Source: Eubacterium sp. 1001713B170207_170306_E7 (lineage in GTDB: Bacteria; Bacillota; Clostridia; Eubacteriales; Eubacteriaceae). From it: 64,000 nucleotides of DNA. The stretch's first letter is position 1, and every line of letters starts with the position of its first letter. Location: positions 1-64,000 of the forward strand of contig NZ_JADMVE010000002.1 of the NCBI RefSeq assembly GCF_015547515.1, written 5' to 3'. A model generated the notes under the pieces. That model ran no database searches, was not told where the DNA came from, and worked only from the letters and a program-made list of their open reading frames with translations. Below are positions 42,919 through 52,400 of the stretch, in pieces. Position numbers and translations under genes: made by a program.

Positions 42919-42986
42919 TGTCTGCCGCAAATCATGGGAAAACCAAAACCTGCAACGGTTTAAAAGCCGGAAAAATGCTCGGGCAA

Positions 42987-43015
42987 TTGAATTGGCCGTG
43001 GATTCACGTTATAAT
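42987..43015 (+). promoter_or_regulatory. Promoter of the HAD phosphatase gene
   Basis: TTGAAT and TATAAT are exactly 17 bases apart, 42 bases before the start codon. Confidence 0.8.
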
Positions 43016-43057
43016 GTAGAAGCTTAAAAGGATATTTTACAATGGAAAGGAAAATGC

Positions 43058-43714
43058 ATGACAGAAGCAATCATTTTTGATATGGACGGCCTTATGTTTG
43101 ACACTGAGACCATTTCCATTCCCAGCTGGGTAAAGGCAGGGGAAATCCTGGGCTATCCCATTACCGAAGCCATGATTTATGAGCTGTTCGGCATGAACCC
43201 TGTAGCTGTGAATGCCTACTGGAAGGAGCGTTTCGGGGAAGCTTTTGACTGCGGTGCGGCCATGAAGCTCCATCTCGATTACATGGAGGACTACGTGCGG
43301 GAAAACGGTGTGCCGCTGAAGCCGGGGCTGATTGCTTTGCTGGATTATCTAAAGGCGCAGGGCTACCGCTATACCATCGCCTCCTCTACCCAGCGTCCCA
43401 TGATTAAAATGTATCTGGAGCGTGCAGGGATCAGCCACTACTTTAAAGACGATATTGTGGGCGGCGATGAGATCACAAACGGTAAGCCCGCACCGGATAT
43501 TTACTTAAAGGCCGCGGATAAGCTGGGCGTGTCTCCAGAACGCTGTATGGTTTTTGAGGATTCCCTGGCAGGGATTGAGTCGGCCTGGAGGGCCGGTATG
43601 AAGCCTGTCATGGTGCCGGATAAGGTGCCGGCAGACCAGACGACAGAGGCGCGGTTGTACGCCATGCTGGAGACGCTGGACGAGGCTATCGGACTGCTGA
43701 AAAAAGAAAGCTGA
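43058..43714 (+). CDS. HAD-family phosphatase, beta-phosphoglucomutase-like
   Basis: The 218-residue protein has motif I FDMDGLMFDTE, motif II ASST near residue 111, a lysine in NGKPAPDIYLKAA and motif IV MVFEDSLAGIESAWRAGM. It has the helical cap of subclass I. Members act on sugar phosphates or pyrimidine nucleotides in the cytoplasm. The substrate is not predicted. GGAAAGG precedes the ATG. Confidence 0.9.
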   Translation: MTEAIIFDMDGLMFDTETISIPSWVKAGEILGYPITEAMIYELFGMNPVAVNAYWKERFGEAFDCGAAMKLHLDYMEDYVRENGVPLKPGLIALLDYLKAQGYRYTIASSTQRPMIKMYLERAGISHYFKDDIVGGDEITNGKPAPDIYLKAADKLGVSPERCMVFEDSLAGIESAWRAGMKPVMVPDKVPADQTTEARLYAMLETLDEAIGLLKKES

Positions 43715-43751
43715 GGGCAGGGTGCAAAGCACACCCCACCTTCAGCTTTTC
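43704..43751. terminator. Imperfect terminator between convergent genes
   Basis: AAAGCTGA-GGG-GGGTG pairs imperfectly with CACACCCC-CC-TCAGCTTT and a T-rich end follows. It lies between the HAD gene and the ABC permease gene. Confidence 0.6.
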
Positions 43752-43793
43752 TGTTTTTGTGCCGCCCCTATAAATGGGGCCTGCCACAGGATT

Positions 43794-44987
43794 TTATAAG
43801 GGCAGATCCTTTTTCTGGAAGCGTACAGCTCCGGCAATGTAGCAGATAAGAGCAATGCCTGCGAGAACGCCCAGTTTCCAGATAAAAGCAGTGTCCAGCG
43901 ACTCGGTGCCAACCGTCGCAATGGCGTTGATATCGTAAAGGCCGATCAGGGTCAGCTTGTTGAAAATGCCGAGGGCCTCAACGCCAATACCCATATCGAC
44001 CATGCTCTGGGAGCCGAACATCCCTAAGAGCGAAGCCAGGAAAAACCATACGGTAAGCCCGCCGCCAAAGGCCATGGATTTTTTGCTTTGGTTAAAATAG
44101 CAGCTTCCCAGATAGCAGATTCCGGCAATGGCTTCGACCAGAAGATACATGCCCAGATACAGGGTAATGATTTCAGGTACATTGACGGTATCGTAGATCA
44201 CAAAGGAGGAAGCGATCCGGGTCGCGCAGACAACCGCCAGAATGATGAAGGGGGCGATGATCATAAAAACAGCCTGGGTGATGGCGACCGCTGAGCGTCT
44301 TGTCGGTGTGGAGAGCACGTAAGCCATAGTGCCGCGGTCCACCTGGTCGACCAGAAGTGCGTTGGCCGCGATCACGATAAAGATGAAAATGGGGAGGAGC
44401 CCCATGACAGTAAAATACATCTGGTTAAGCATGGTGGTCATGTCCATGTTGCCCATATTCTCCACGAGCTCTGGCGAAACGCCTGTCACCTCCAGCATGG
44501 TGGTCATCATATCTCCCGGATTCAACTCTTCGCCGTCAAAGCAGCCCTTTGCCTGTCCCAGAGCATAGGTGTACTCAAACTGCCGGATATAGGTATCCAG
44601 TGAAACGTCTGATTTTTCAAGCTGTTCAGCTGCTTGTTCCAGCCCGTCGACGCTCAGGCTGCTGCCGGATTTCTGGTTCATCCGTTGAAAGGCAGCTTCG
44701 TAGGCAGCTTTGTCGGTGTTTTTTGAAAAATCGTTGTAGGAAAGCTTTGTGCCGGCCGCTTCATTGTAAGACGCCATCACGTACAGGTAAGAATAAAAGT
44801 CCTTCTGCGCGTCGGCGACGTCCACGTTGTTTGTCTGTGAGCCCATAATGCTCATGGCATAGTTGATGACAGTGCTCATCATGACCATAATAATAAGAAC
44901 GACCAAAGCTAAAATCCGGTTTGATTTAATGTTCTGCTTCATCAGTGTTCCTGAAAAGAAGCGGTGTTCTTTTGCTTCGTGAATCAT
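43794..44987 (-). CDS. ABC-2-type transporter permease
   Basis: The 397-residue protein has a first membrane helix near 26-48, a large extracellular loop (about 50-185) and five further helices at 195-395. This is the layout of ABC-2 exporters with a large loop. It is the last gene of a three-gene operon and begins one base after the second ATPase gene ends. AAAGGAG precedes the start. The substrate is unknown. Confidence 0.88.
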   Translation of the reverse strand: MIHEAKEHRFFSGTLMKQNIKSNRILALVVLIIMVMMSTVINYAMSIMGSQTNNVDVADAQKDFYSYLYVMASYNEAAGTKLSYNDFSKNTDKAAYEAAFQRMNQKSGSSLSVDGLEQAAEQLEKSDVSLDTYIRQFEYTYALGQAKGCFDGEELNPGDMMTTMLEVTGVSPELVENMGNMDMTTMLNQMYFTVMGLLPIFIFIVIAANALLVDQVDRGTMAYVLSTPTRRSAVAITQAVFMIIAPFIILAVVCATRIASSFVIYDTVNVPEIITLYLGMYLLVEAIAGICYLGSCYFNQSKKSMAFGGGLTVWFFLASLLGMFGSQSMVDMGIGVEALGIFNKLTLIGLYDINAIATVGTESLDTAFIWKLGVLAGIALICYIAGAVRFQKKDLPL

Positions 44988-44988
44988 C

Positions 44989-45897
44989 TTAATGGTCTCC
45001 TTTCTGGTAGATCTGCATAAAGTATTGTTCTAAGGTGAGATGTTTTTCCTGAAGGCGGGTCACCGTGCAGTCCTTCAGGCTGTGGAAAAGGGCGCCAATG
45101 TCCGACACGGGTATTTCAAGCGTGCACTGGTACGCGTCTGCGTCCGTCTGTGGCTTGAGGGCTGTTTTCCAAAATGTGGTAAACTGGTTGAAATCCTTCT
45201 GACCGGCAAACTGAAGGCTGAAGGTTTTTGTTTTCGGGTGACGGAGCTCCCGGAGATCAACCGTGTCAATGATCTCGCCGTCCTTGATCATCGCGACGCG
45301 GTCGCAGACGTCTTCGATCTCTTCAAAAATATGGCTGGACATAAAAATCGTCCGTCCCTTTTCCTTTTCTTCCCGGATCAGCTCCAGAAAGGCCTCTCGC
45401 ATCAGCGGGTCCAGCCCTGTAGTCGGTTCATCAAGAATCAGAATCTCCTTGTTTGCCATCAGCGCCGCGGCGATGGCAGTCTTTTGCTTCATTCCCTTTG
45501 ACATTCTTTTGAGACTTGCTGAAGGATCCAGCTGTAAAAGCTCGATGACGTGATTCATATATGAAAAATCTCGAACACCTAAATATTCGGCCTGCAATTT
45601 TAAGAAGTCCGCGCCGGTTGCCAGGCTGGGAAAAGCGATTTCTCCAGGAATATAAGCGATGTGGGCCATGATATTAGTAGACTGTCGCCAGGAATCATAC
45701 CCGAGGACAGAGCTGGAGCCTTGATCGGGCCGGATAAACCCAAGCAGGCTGCGGATCGTTGTCGTTTTGCCGGAGCCGTTTGTCCCCACATAGCCGAAGA
45801 TCTCACCGCGTTTGATCTCCAGATCGAGGTTAAACACGCCGTGTTTTTTGCCGTAATCCTTGGTCAGCTGATGGATCTGAATGACGGAACTGCCCAT
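44989..45897 (-). CDS. ABC transporter ATP-binding protein, second of two
   Basis: The 302-residue protein has Walker A GTNGSGKTTT, signature variant MSKGMKQKTAIA, Walker B ILILDEPTTGLDP and the switch histidine IFMSSHIFEE. A C-terminal extension (about 215-302) is like that of the first ATPase. The two ATPases are about equally long and similar, so the exporter may use an ATPase heterodimer. Its ATG overlaps the previous stop by one base. Confidence 0.92.
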   Translation of the reverse strand: MGSSVIQIHQLTKDYGKKHGVFNLDLEIKRGEIFGYVGTNGSGKTTTIRSLLGFIRPDQGSSSVLGYDSWRQSTNIMAHIAYIPGEIAFPSLATGADFLKLQAEYLGVRDFSYMNHVIELLQLDPSASLKRMSKGMKQKTAIAAALMANKEILILDEPTTGLDPLMREAFLELIREEKEKGRTIFMSSHIFEEIEDVCDRVAMIKDGEIIDTVDLRELRHPKTKTFSLQFAGQKDFNQFTTFWKTALKPQTDADAYQCTLEIPVSDIGALFHSLKDCTVTRLQEKHLTLEQYFMQIYQKGDH

Positions 45898-46808
45898 TAT
45901 TGCACCCCCTTAAATACTTTTTCCTCTTTATAAAACTGCATAAAGTAATCCTCCAGTGTAAAAGGAAATTCCTGAAAATCCGCAATCGCCAGTTCCGAGA
46001 TGTCTGAAATAAAGCTATTGATTTCAGCATCCTTTACGTGAACCCGCGCGCGCTTTTTCTTTGGATTCTTTGATGCGAAACGGTAGGGCAGGTTCACAAA
46101 CCGCTGGTAGGACGGGCTGTCACACAGGGTTACCCGGTAGATTTTGTCGCTTTGCTGCTTCAGCTGGTCTGAGACGAACTGGGAGACGATTTTTCCGTCC
46201 TTGATGATCGCAATCTGGTCACAGGTTGCATCCACCTCGTGGAAAATGTGGGAGGACAGAAAAATGGTTTTGCCTCTTTTCTTTTCCGACAGCACATGGT
46301 CAATAAAAATCTGCTGCATGATTGGGTCCAGCCCGGAAGTGGGTTCATCCAGAATTAAAATATCGGGATCATGCATAAAGGCTGTGACGACAGCAAGCTT
46401 CCGCTTGACGCCCAAACTCATGGCTTTCGTCTCAAGGTTTGGATCAAGCTTAAATTTGTCCAGCAGCATTTCGCAGTAGCGGTCATCCCGAAGACCGCGC
46501 ATTTTTTTCATCATTGTCAGAAATTCAGCGCCTGTGATGCCAGTTGGAAGCGCGATTTCACCGGGAAGATAGCCGATCGTTTTCTGCAGTTCTGCCGCGT
46601 CTGTCCAGCTGTCCTTTCCCATGATGCGCGTTTTTCCCATCTGTGGTTTGGAAAAACCCATTAAATGGCGGATCGTCGTTGTTTTTCCCGCGCCGTTTGG
46701 TCCCAGAAAGCCAAAGCATTCGCCCTTTCCAACATTAATAGAGATATCAAAAACGCCTCTGCCATGCCCGTAATCCTTTGTCAGCCTGTCGATTTCGATA
46801 ATTGGCAT
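45897..46808 (-). CDS. ABC transporter ATP-binding protein, first of two
   Basis: The 303-residue protein has Walker A GPNGAGKTTT, signature variant MSLGVKRKLAVV, Walker B ILILDEPTSGLDP and IFLSSHIFHE. It heads an operon of two ATPases and one permease. ATG at 46808 follows AAGGAG; a GTG three codons earlier is possible. The divergent TetR gene and shared promoter region suggest drug- or lipid-induced expression. Confidence 0.92.
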   Translation of the reverse strand: MPIIEIDRLTKDYGHGRGVFDISINVGKGECFGFLGPNGAGKTTTIRHLMGFSKPQMGKTRIMGKDSWTDAAELQKTIGYLPGEIALPTGITGAEFLTMMKKMRGLRDDRYCEMLLDKFKLDPNLETKAMSLGVKRKLAVVTAFMHDPDILILDEPTSGLDPIMQQIFIDHVLSEKKRGKTIFLSSHIFHEVDATCDQIAIIKDGKIVSQFVSDQLKQQSDKIYRVTLCDSPSYQRFVNLPYRFASKNPKKKRARVHVKDAEINSFISDISELAIADFQEFPFTLEDYFMQFYKEEKVFKGVQ

Positions 46809-46829
46809 TTTGTTCACTCCTTACTTTTC

Positions 46830-46858
46830 TTGTATAATCCAACAACCTGTTGTACAAT
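46830..46858. promoter_or_regulatory. Overlapping divergent promoters with TetR operator inside the spacer
   Basis: Rightward: TTGTAT (46830-46835), 17-base spacer, TACAAT (46853-46858). Leftward, the complementary strand reads TATTGT, 17 bases, TATACA over nearly the same bases. The palindrome ACAACCTGTTGT (46842-46853) lies in the shared spacer. A repressor bound there would block both directions. Confidence 0.65.
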
Positions 46859-46931
46859 ATATTATTATAGTGCTTTAAAAAAATTCATCAACCAACAAGT
46901 TCGCTTAAGTTGTCGGATGAAGGAGGTTACC

Positions 46932-47510
46932 ATGAACAAACAACCAGAGATAACCGCGCAGACCAGACAAAAGCTCATTGAAGCTTTCTGGCAGATCTAC
47001 GGTGAAAAGGGCATTAAGCATACCACTGTGGGTGCGGTTGCAAAATCCGCCGGATATAACCGGAGCACCTTTTATGAATATTTTACTGATATTTATGATT
47101 TGCTGGAGCAGCTGGAGGATGATCTTTTGAAAGGCCTGAAGGCGGAGATCGCAAAGGAGTTTCAGAATGGCATCCCAAAGGATTTTCAGGACTACTCGAG
47201 AATGTGCGCGCATATCTTTGTTCCGTTTGACGATAAGCTTTACGTTCTGCTAAGCAGCAAAGGGGATCCCTCCTTTCCGGCCAAACTGCAAAAAACGGTG
47301 AAGCCTCTGTTTTTTTCCTTTGTGGGTTTTAAAGGAAATGAGGAGCACCTCGACTACATCATTACCTTTGGCTTTTCGGCGATGACCGGGTTGCTCAGCC
47401 ACTGGTATGAGGAAGGAAAAAAGCTGAGCACCGAGGAGCTGTTCCGGATCATGCAGGCCCTTATCGCGACAGGTGTTCTGGGCTATACAGGCAAGCAGCT
47501 GTTTCATTAA
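46932..47510 (+). CDS. TetR-family transcriptional regulator
   Basis: The 192-residue protein has the TetR DNA-binding domain (about 10-57: LIEAFWQIYGEKGIKHTTVGAVAKSAGYNRSTFYEYF) split here as visible helices, and a helical ligand domain. It is divergent from the ABC operon and most likely its repressor. The ATG at 46932 follows AAGGAGG; a longer upstream frame crosses the promoter and is rejected. Confidence 0.92.
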   Translation: MNKQPEITAQTRQKLIEAFWQIYGEKGIKHTTVGAVAKSAGYNRSTFYEYFTDIYDLLEQLEDDLLKGLKAEIAKEFQNGIPKDFQDYSRMCAHIFVPFDDKLYVLLSSKGDPSFPAKLQKTVKPLFFSFVGFKGNEEHLDYIITFGFSAMTGLLSHWYEEGKKLSTEELFRIMQALIATGVLGYTGKQLFH

Positions 47511-47555
47511 AACCGGATGGTGGGAGGGCCAAAACATACAGGCTGGAATATAAAA

Positions 47556-47594
47556 AAGCAGTTTTCAATCGTCATGATTGAAAACTGCTTTTAA
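47556..47594. terminator. Bidirectional terminator between tetR-type gene and phosphatase gene
   Basis: A perfect 15-bp stem AAGCAGTTTTCAATC / GATTGAAAACTGCTT with loop GTCAT, flanked by A and T runs. Confidence 0.9.
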
Positions 47595-47609
47595 CAGCAC
47601 AGCCTGTGT

Positions 47610-48272
47610 TCAGTTTTTCTGCTCGTCGACTCTGAACTCTGGCGGCTGCTCACATTTCAGATCCTCGCTTAAGTGGCTGTCATCGTTGATGTACGCGATC
47701 TCAAGGCGGTTATCCTCGTCAAAGACAAACTTGCACACCGCAGTGTTGCGCAGGATCTCCTGCTGCATTTCCTCAAAGGGCAGGCCTTTGGCATACCATA
47801 AAAAGGTCTGGATGGCAAAGCCGTGGGAGATACAGGCAATGGTCTTACCGGCGTTTTCAGACACGATGTGCGTCAGGGCGCTGGTCACGCGGTCGTAGAC
47901 ATCACGGGTGCTCTCACCCTCGGGTGCCTGAAAATTGGGAAGATCGGTTTTGAAGGTTTCCATGAGTCCGGGAAATTCCTCGTCGATGACGGAAATCTTC
48001 TTGGCCTCCATGAGGCCGCCGTCCACCTCCACGATACCCGGCTCTACCAGAATTGGGAGTTCCTTACATCCTCTCAGACCCTCAGCGGTCTGGCGGGTGC
48101 GCTGCAAGGGCGTGCAGTATAGAACATCGAGGTCAATGTCCTCAAAGCGTTTTCCAAGTGCCTCGGCCTGTCTGAGGCCCAGCGCGTTCAGGGGCAGGTC
48201 CAGCACTCCCTGGAAAATGCCGTTGGCGTTGGCATCGGTGGTGCCGTGACGGATCAGGTAAAGAGTTGTCAA
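47610..48272 (-). CDS. Histidine phosphatase family protein
   Basis: The 220-residue protein has the phosphoglycerate-mutase-type signature LIRHGTTDANANG at residues 6-18, R near 60 in PLQRTRQTAEG, and the second histidine in IACISHGFAI. It removes phosphate from small molecules; the substrate is unknown. The start codon is TTG at 48270-48272, placed seven bases after GAGGTG; a nearby GTG is out of frame. Confidence 0.88.
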   Translation of the reverse strand: MTTLYLIRHGTTDANANGIFQGVLDLPLNALGLRQAEALGKRFEDIDLDVLYCTPLQRTRQTAEGLRGCKELPILVEPGIVEVDGGLMEAKKISVIDEEFPGLMETFKTDLPNFQAPEGESTRDVYDRVTSALTHIVSENAGKTIACISHGFAIQTFLWYAKGLPFEEMQQEILRNTAVCKFVFDEDNRLEIAYINDDSHLSEDLKCEQPPEFRVDEQKN

Positions 48273-48356
48273 TTTTGTTCACCTCGCTGTTATTTTTACC
48301 TGTCTATTATAACACTTTTTCGCAAAGAAGTACGGTTAAATTACCCTGAAGCCTAA

Positions 48357-48390
48357 AAAAGGCCCTGCCGCAAAATGCGGAGCAGGGCTG
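48357..48390 (-). terminator. Terminator of surface locus 2
   Basis: On the minus strand GCCCTGC-CCGC / GCGG-AGGGC with T run follows the stop of the gene at 48408. Confidence 0.8.
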
Positions 48391-48407
48391 TGTGCCGGAT
48401 AAGGGTG

Positions 48408-49451
48408 TCAGATTTTGTCTCTGTGGCGTGTATAGACAGCGATACCGCCGGTCAGCAGAAGCAGCAGGCTGAGACAGATCCAGACCGAGGCGGATTGGGA
48501 AATGACGCCGGTGGCCGGCCCCTGGGATGAGGTTTGGGTGCCCGCAGGTGTAAGATCTGTGGGGGTGCTCTCCGGGCCATCCTTATTGAAATCGGCGGGA
48601 TAGTCAAAGGTACCATCCGTGACCAGGGCGGCGTTGGTGATGAGCGGCGTAAAGCCGTCTTTTTTTATTTGCAGATAAACCTTCTGGCCCGTGTAGGGGG
48701 AAAGGTCTGCGTGACAGGGATCCATGATCCGATGCGGTGTGCCGTCCTCGGTAAAGACTGTGAACAGCGCGTTTTCAGCGCCGAGACCAGCCAGTGACCC
48801 TGAGGATCCGATGGTCCAGGTTTTATCTGGCTGCTGCTGGCCCAGAACATTCTGCGGCGCGTACATTTTCTCGCTGGTGTAATTGAAAACCGGCAGTGTG
48901 GTTTGGACAAAGCGGTTACCCTTCAGGCTCAGGGCGGCCAGGCTGTCCGTGCCCGCAGCGCTGAGGGCAGACAGCTGATTCTGGTTAATTACTGCGGCCT
49001 TCAGGCTGGCGAGACCGTCCAGATCAAGGGTGGTGATACCAGTCTGTGTGATGCTGAGGACCGCCAGATCAGTGCAGCCTGCCACGCGAATTTCGGTGAT
49101 CTGGTTCCGCTCCTCCGCGACTGTGCCCAGGCAGCTCAGGCTCTTGAGCTGGTCAAAGCCGCTGACATCCAGCACCCCGAAAAGGGAGGCGCCTGAAATC
49201 TGGATGTCGCGGACCTGCAGAATACCGTCTCCGTCGTTGTCCTGCCAGAGAACGCCGCCGTAGGTGGCGGGATCCTCAGGGTTCCAGCTTGGATTCAGCC
49301 TGGCTCCGTTGGTCTGCCCGTCGGCTCCAGCCGTTTCGAGAAAGGCACGCAGGGAGGATACCTCCTCCGGTTTATAGCTTGGCTCCGCCGCCAGTGCCGT
49401 TCCGGATAAAAGCAGAGTGGCCGCCAGCAGCGCAATGATTACTTTTCGCAT
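48408..49451 (-). CDS. Leucine-rich surface protein with GPATG sorting signal (surface locus 2)
   Basis: The 347-residue protein has a signal peptide (cleavage after ALA), a calcium-loop-like DNDGDGILQV near residue 72, irregular leucine-rich repeats (about 90-180; LAVLSITQTGITTLDLDGLASLKAAVI in pieces) and a beta domain. It ends with a T/S/P linker, GPATG, a membrane helix and the basic tail TRHRDKI. GPATG occupies the place of LPxTG in a sortase substrate. It is the last gene of a three-gene operon, 11 bases after the large beta-helix gene. AGGAGG precedes the start. Confidence 0.82.
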   Translation of the reverse strand: MRKVIIALLAATLLLSGTALAAEPSYKPEEVSSLRAFLETAGADGQTNGARLNPSWNPEDPATYGGVLWQDNDGDGILQVRDIQISGASLFGVLDVSGFDQLKSLSCLGTVAEERNQITEIRVAGCTDLAVLSITQTGITTLDLDGLASLKAAVINQNQLSALSAAGTDSLAALSLKGNRFVQTTLPVFNYTSEKMYAPQNVLGQQQPDKTWTIGSSGSLAGLGAENALFTVFTEDGTPHRIMDPCHADLSPYTGQKVYLQIKKDGFTPLITNAALVTDGTFDYPADFNKDGPESTPTDLTPAGTQTSSQGPATGVISQSASVWICLSLLLLLTGGIAVYTRHRDKI

Positions 49452-49462
49452 GGCGTTTCCTC

Positions 49463-52400
49463 CTAATCAAATTTCAGTACAATGCCCTCTGTGGGCACAT
49501 AGCCTCCGGCAGAAAGGACACCATCCGGATAACGGATGCTGGTGGCGATCCGGCCAGGCTCGCTGGCACTTTCAAAGCGGTAGTTGCCGTCCGGCAGATA
49601 GGTGTAGACCAAGCCGGCACTGCCATTTCCGTCGGCACGCCAGGTGCGGATTCGGGCGGTTTCCTCGCCGGTATCCACATTACGGATGATGAGACCGTAA
49701 TCAGAAAGGGGCATATTATTGCTGTCGGTAAAGGTGATCTTGATCTTTCCGTTGGCAAGATCTTTGCCGGCGGCCGCAATGCTGGCCTCCTCGGTGGTTT
49801 CATGGTTGTAGGATCGGAGGTTGCAGCTTTTCACGGACACGGTGGCCTCGGAAATGATGTTGTCCTTGTCGGCGTAGGGACCAAAGGTGCTGAAGCCGCG
49901 AGCATAGCCGAGACTGCCGACAAGGGTGCCGTCGGATTCAGTATTCTGACTGATGCAGCTCACAGTGGCGCCGTCGATCTGGATATTCCCGCCGTCGGAA
50001 TTACTGCCGCCGCCGATGGGGACCCCGTTGGTGCTCTCGGCTGTGATACAGCCGCCCTGGATTGCAATCTGACCGCCAGCGCCGTATTTACTGCCGCCGC
50101 CAATGGCAGCGCCTTCTCCGGCAATGGCCTGGATATTCCCATTTTTGATGGTGATGTCGCCAGCGCACTCGTACATGCCGCCGCCGATGGCCGCACCAAG
50201 GCTGGAGCTGCAGTTGACCTGAAGTGTTGGCATCGTACCGAAGTCATCGGTTTGGGCGTCGATGGTCAGCGCTTTGAGCACCCGCTCGCCGTTGTCAGGA
50301 TGGGACTCGAACCACTCGTCGCTCTGCTGCCAGGTCACGTCGTCGACGTGGATACCGGCCGCGGTCACGTCTTTGCTGGCCTGCAGACTGTTGTCACCGG
50401 CCAGAATCAACGTTGAGCCTATGGGCGCGGGCTGGGCAATGTCGATGACATGTCCTTCCTCGGGGCGCAGATACAGGTTTTCAATGGTCAGAGAGACCGG
50501 AGTGCTGCGGCCGCTGGCCAGGCTGAAGCGGGCGTTGATGAACTGGCCCGGATTGCCGACAAAGTGGGCGCGGCTGATCCAGGCAGGCAGCGCGATGTTG
50601 TAAACACCGCTGGTATCACCGCTCATGGCACTGATATCAATGATGTCGTCGTCCCGAAGCCCCTGTCCATCTGTGTTGCTGAGCAGGCTGTCCATCTGCT
50701 GCCAGCTGGTGATGACAATGGTGTTGGTGTCGGCGTTAAAGGTGCCGAGCAGTGTGTCGCCCTGCAGCACCTGGTAGCTGCCGCTTGGCAGATACATGTG
50801 CAGCAGTCCTGCGGCGCTGGTGCGTGCCTCAAAGCTGATGGGCCCGCGGACAATAACATCGGTACTGGCGGCCAGGGTGCCGTCCGGGTTGTGAACCTCG
50901 TAGAGGACCTCCTTACCTTCCTCAATGGGCTCCTTGAAGGTGGCGAAGATGCTGCCGCCCTGGATGGAATGGCTCTCAAGGTTCAGGGTCTGATCGGAAT
51001 GGGTGCTCTGGGTGATCAGAGTACCGCCGCGCTGAATATAGGCGCCGCCGGTGTCGGAGCTGATGGCGAAGGCGTCTCTGCCGTCAATGGTGACCACGCC
51101 GCCGCCGATATAGGCGTTGACGGTATGGCCGTTGATGGCGTTGTCCGCCGAAAGGCTGAGTTCCCCGTCGATCACGGCAAACTGAATAATATCGCCGTCG
51201 AGCAGGCCGCTGCCCTGCACCCGTCCTGCGGACTGCTTGTAGATGACTGTGCCGCTGCTGGTAAAGGCTTTTCCGGAGCCGTTGCTGCTGAGGGTGCCGC
51301 CGGTAATGGTTACAGTCAGATCACCCTCGCTGGTGCCGCTGCTCTGGATAAAGGTATCCCCTTTATGCCAGAGGTCACCGCCCTTCTGCTCGTATCCCAG
51401 GCTCACGTCTGAGCTGCCGGTCATAAGCCGCTGCTCGAGTGTGTAGGTGCCGGCTTCAATATCAAGGCAGGTGTCTCCACCGGCTGTGACGATTGCCTGG
51501 TTTTTGCTGCTGGCGGGCTGCTGCAGAGTGCCGGAGCCGGTCATGCGGACGTGTCCGCCCACGGTGCTCAGCAGAGGGCGCCTCAGGATTGAGGTACCCT
51601 CAAGGATAAAGGTGGCGTCGCCAACATTTTGGAATAAGGCGCCGCTGTTTTCGCTCAGTGTGACGTCCTGCAGTGTGATGGTGACTGCGGCTCCGGGAGT
51701 GGCTTCAAAGCCCAGAGACACAGGATTATCCGGAGTACCCAGCAGGGTAAAATCCGTCAGCCCCTCCGGCAGCTGAAGGACCGCCACTTCATCGTTCTCC
51801 TCCAGCTTGCGCAAATCAAGAGTATCGCCGTTCTGCATGGCATTCAGGCGCAGCTGTACAGCGTGCAGGGACGGGGGATGCTCCAGGTTGATGGTAAAGC
51901 TGCCCGCGTCACGTCCGCCAATACTTACGTGCCAGACGCCCTCGGGAAAGTAGCTGGTGATGCAGCCATTCGCGTCCAGAAGCGCCGGCCGGTGTTCGCC
52001 CTGGTCACTGTAGATATCTGCTGGAACAAGGGCTGGGTATATGCCGTCGATGGGAAGTGTCATGAAGCGATAGTAGATAAGGCCGTCCGGCGGAGGGCAT
52101 TTCAGAGTGGCGTCGATATTGCCGCCGTTAATGGTAATGCTGTCAACACATAACCCGTAGCCGCCAGAATTAGAGCCGTGAATATAGCTGTTGTTAACAG
52201 TAAGCTCCGACTGGTTCACTGCACTTTCAAGGTTGGTCTCCGACTGGGAAAAATCCAGAATACCACTGTTGACGGTTGTTTTGAGAGCGCCATAGGCATA
52301 GATACCGCCATAGGCGAGTGTGCCGCCGTCGTTGATAAAGGTCAGGTCGCCGCTGGCGCAAAAAAGAGGAATGTATGGGTTTTCGCTCGTGACTACGGCG

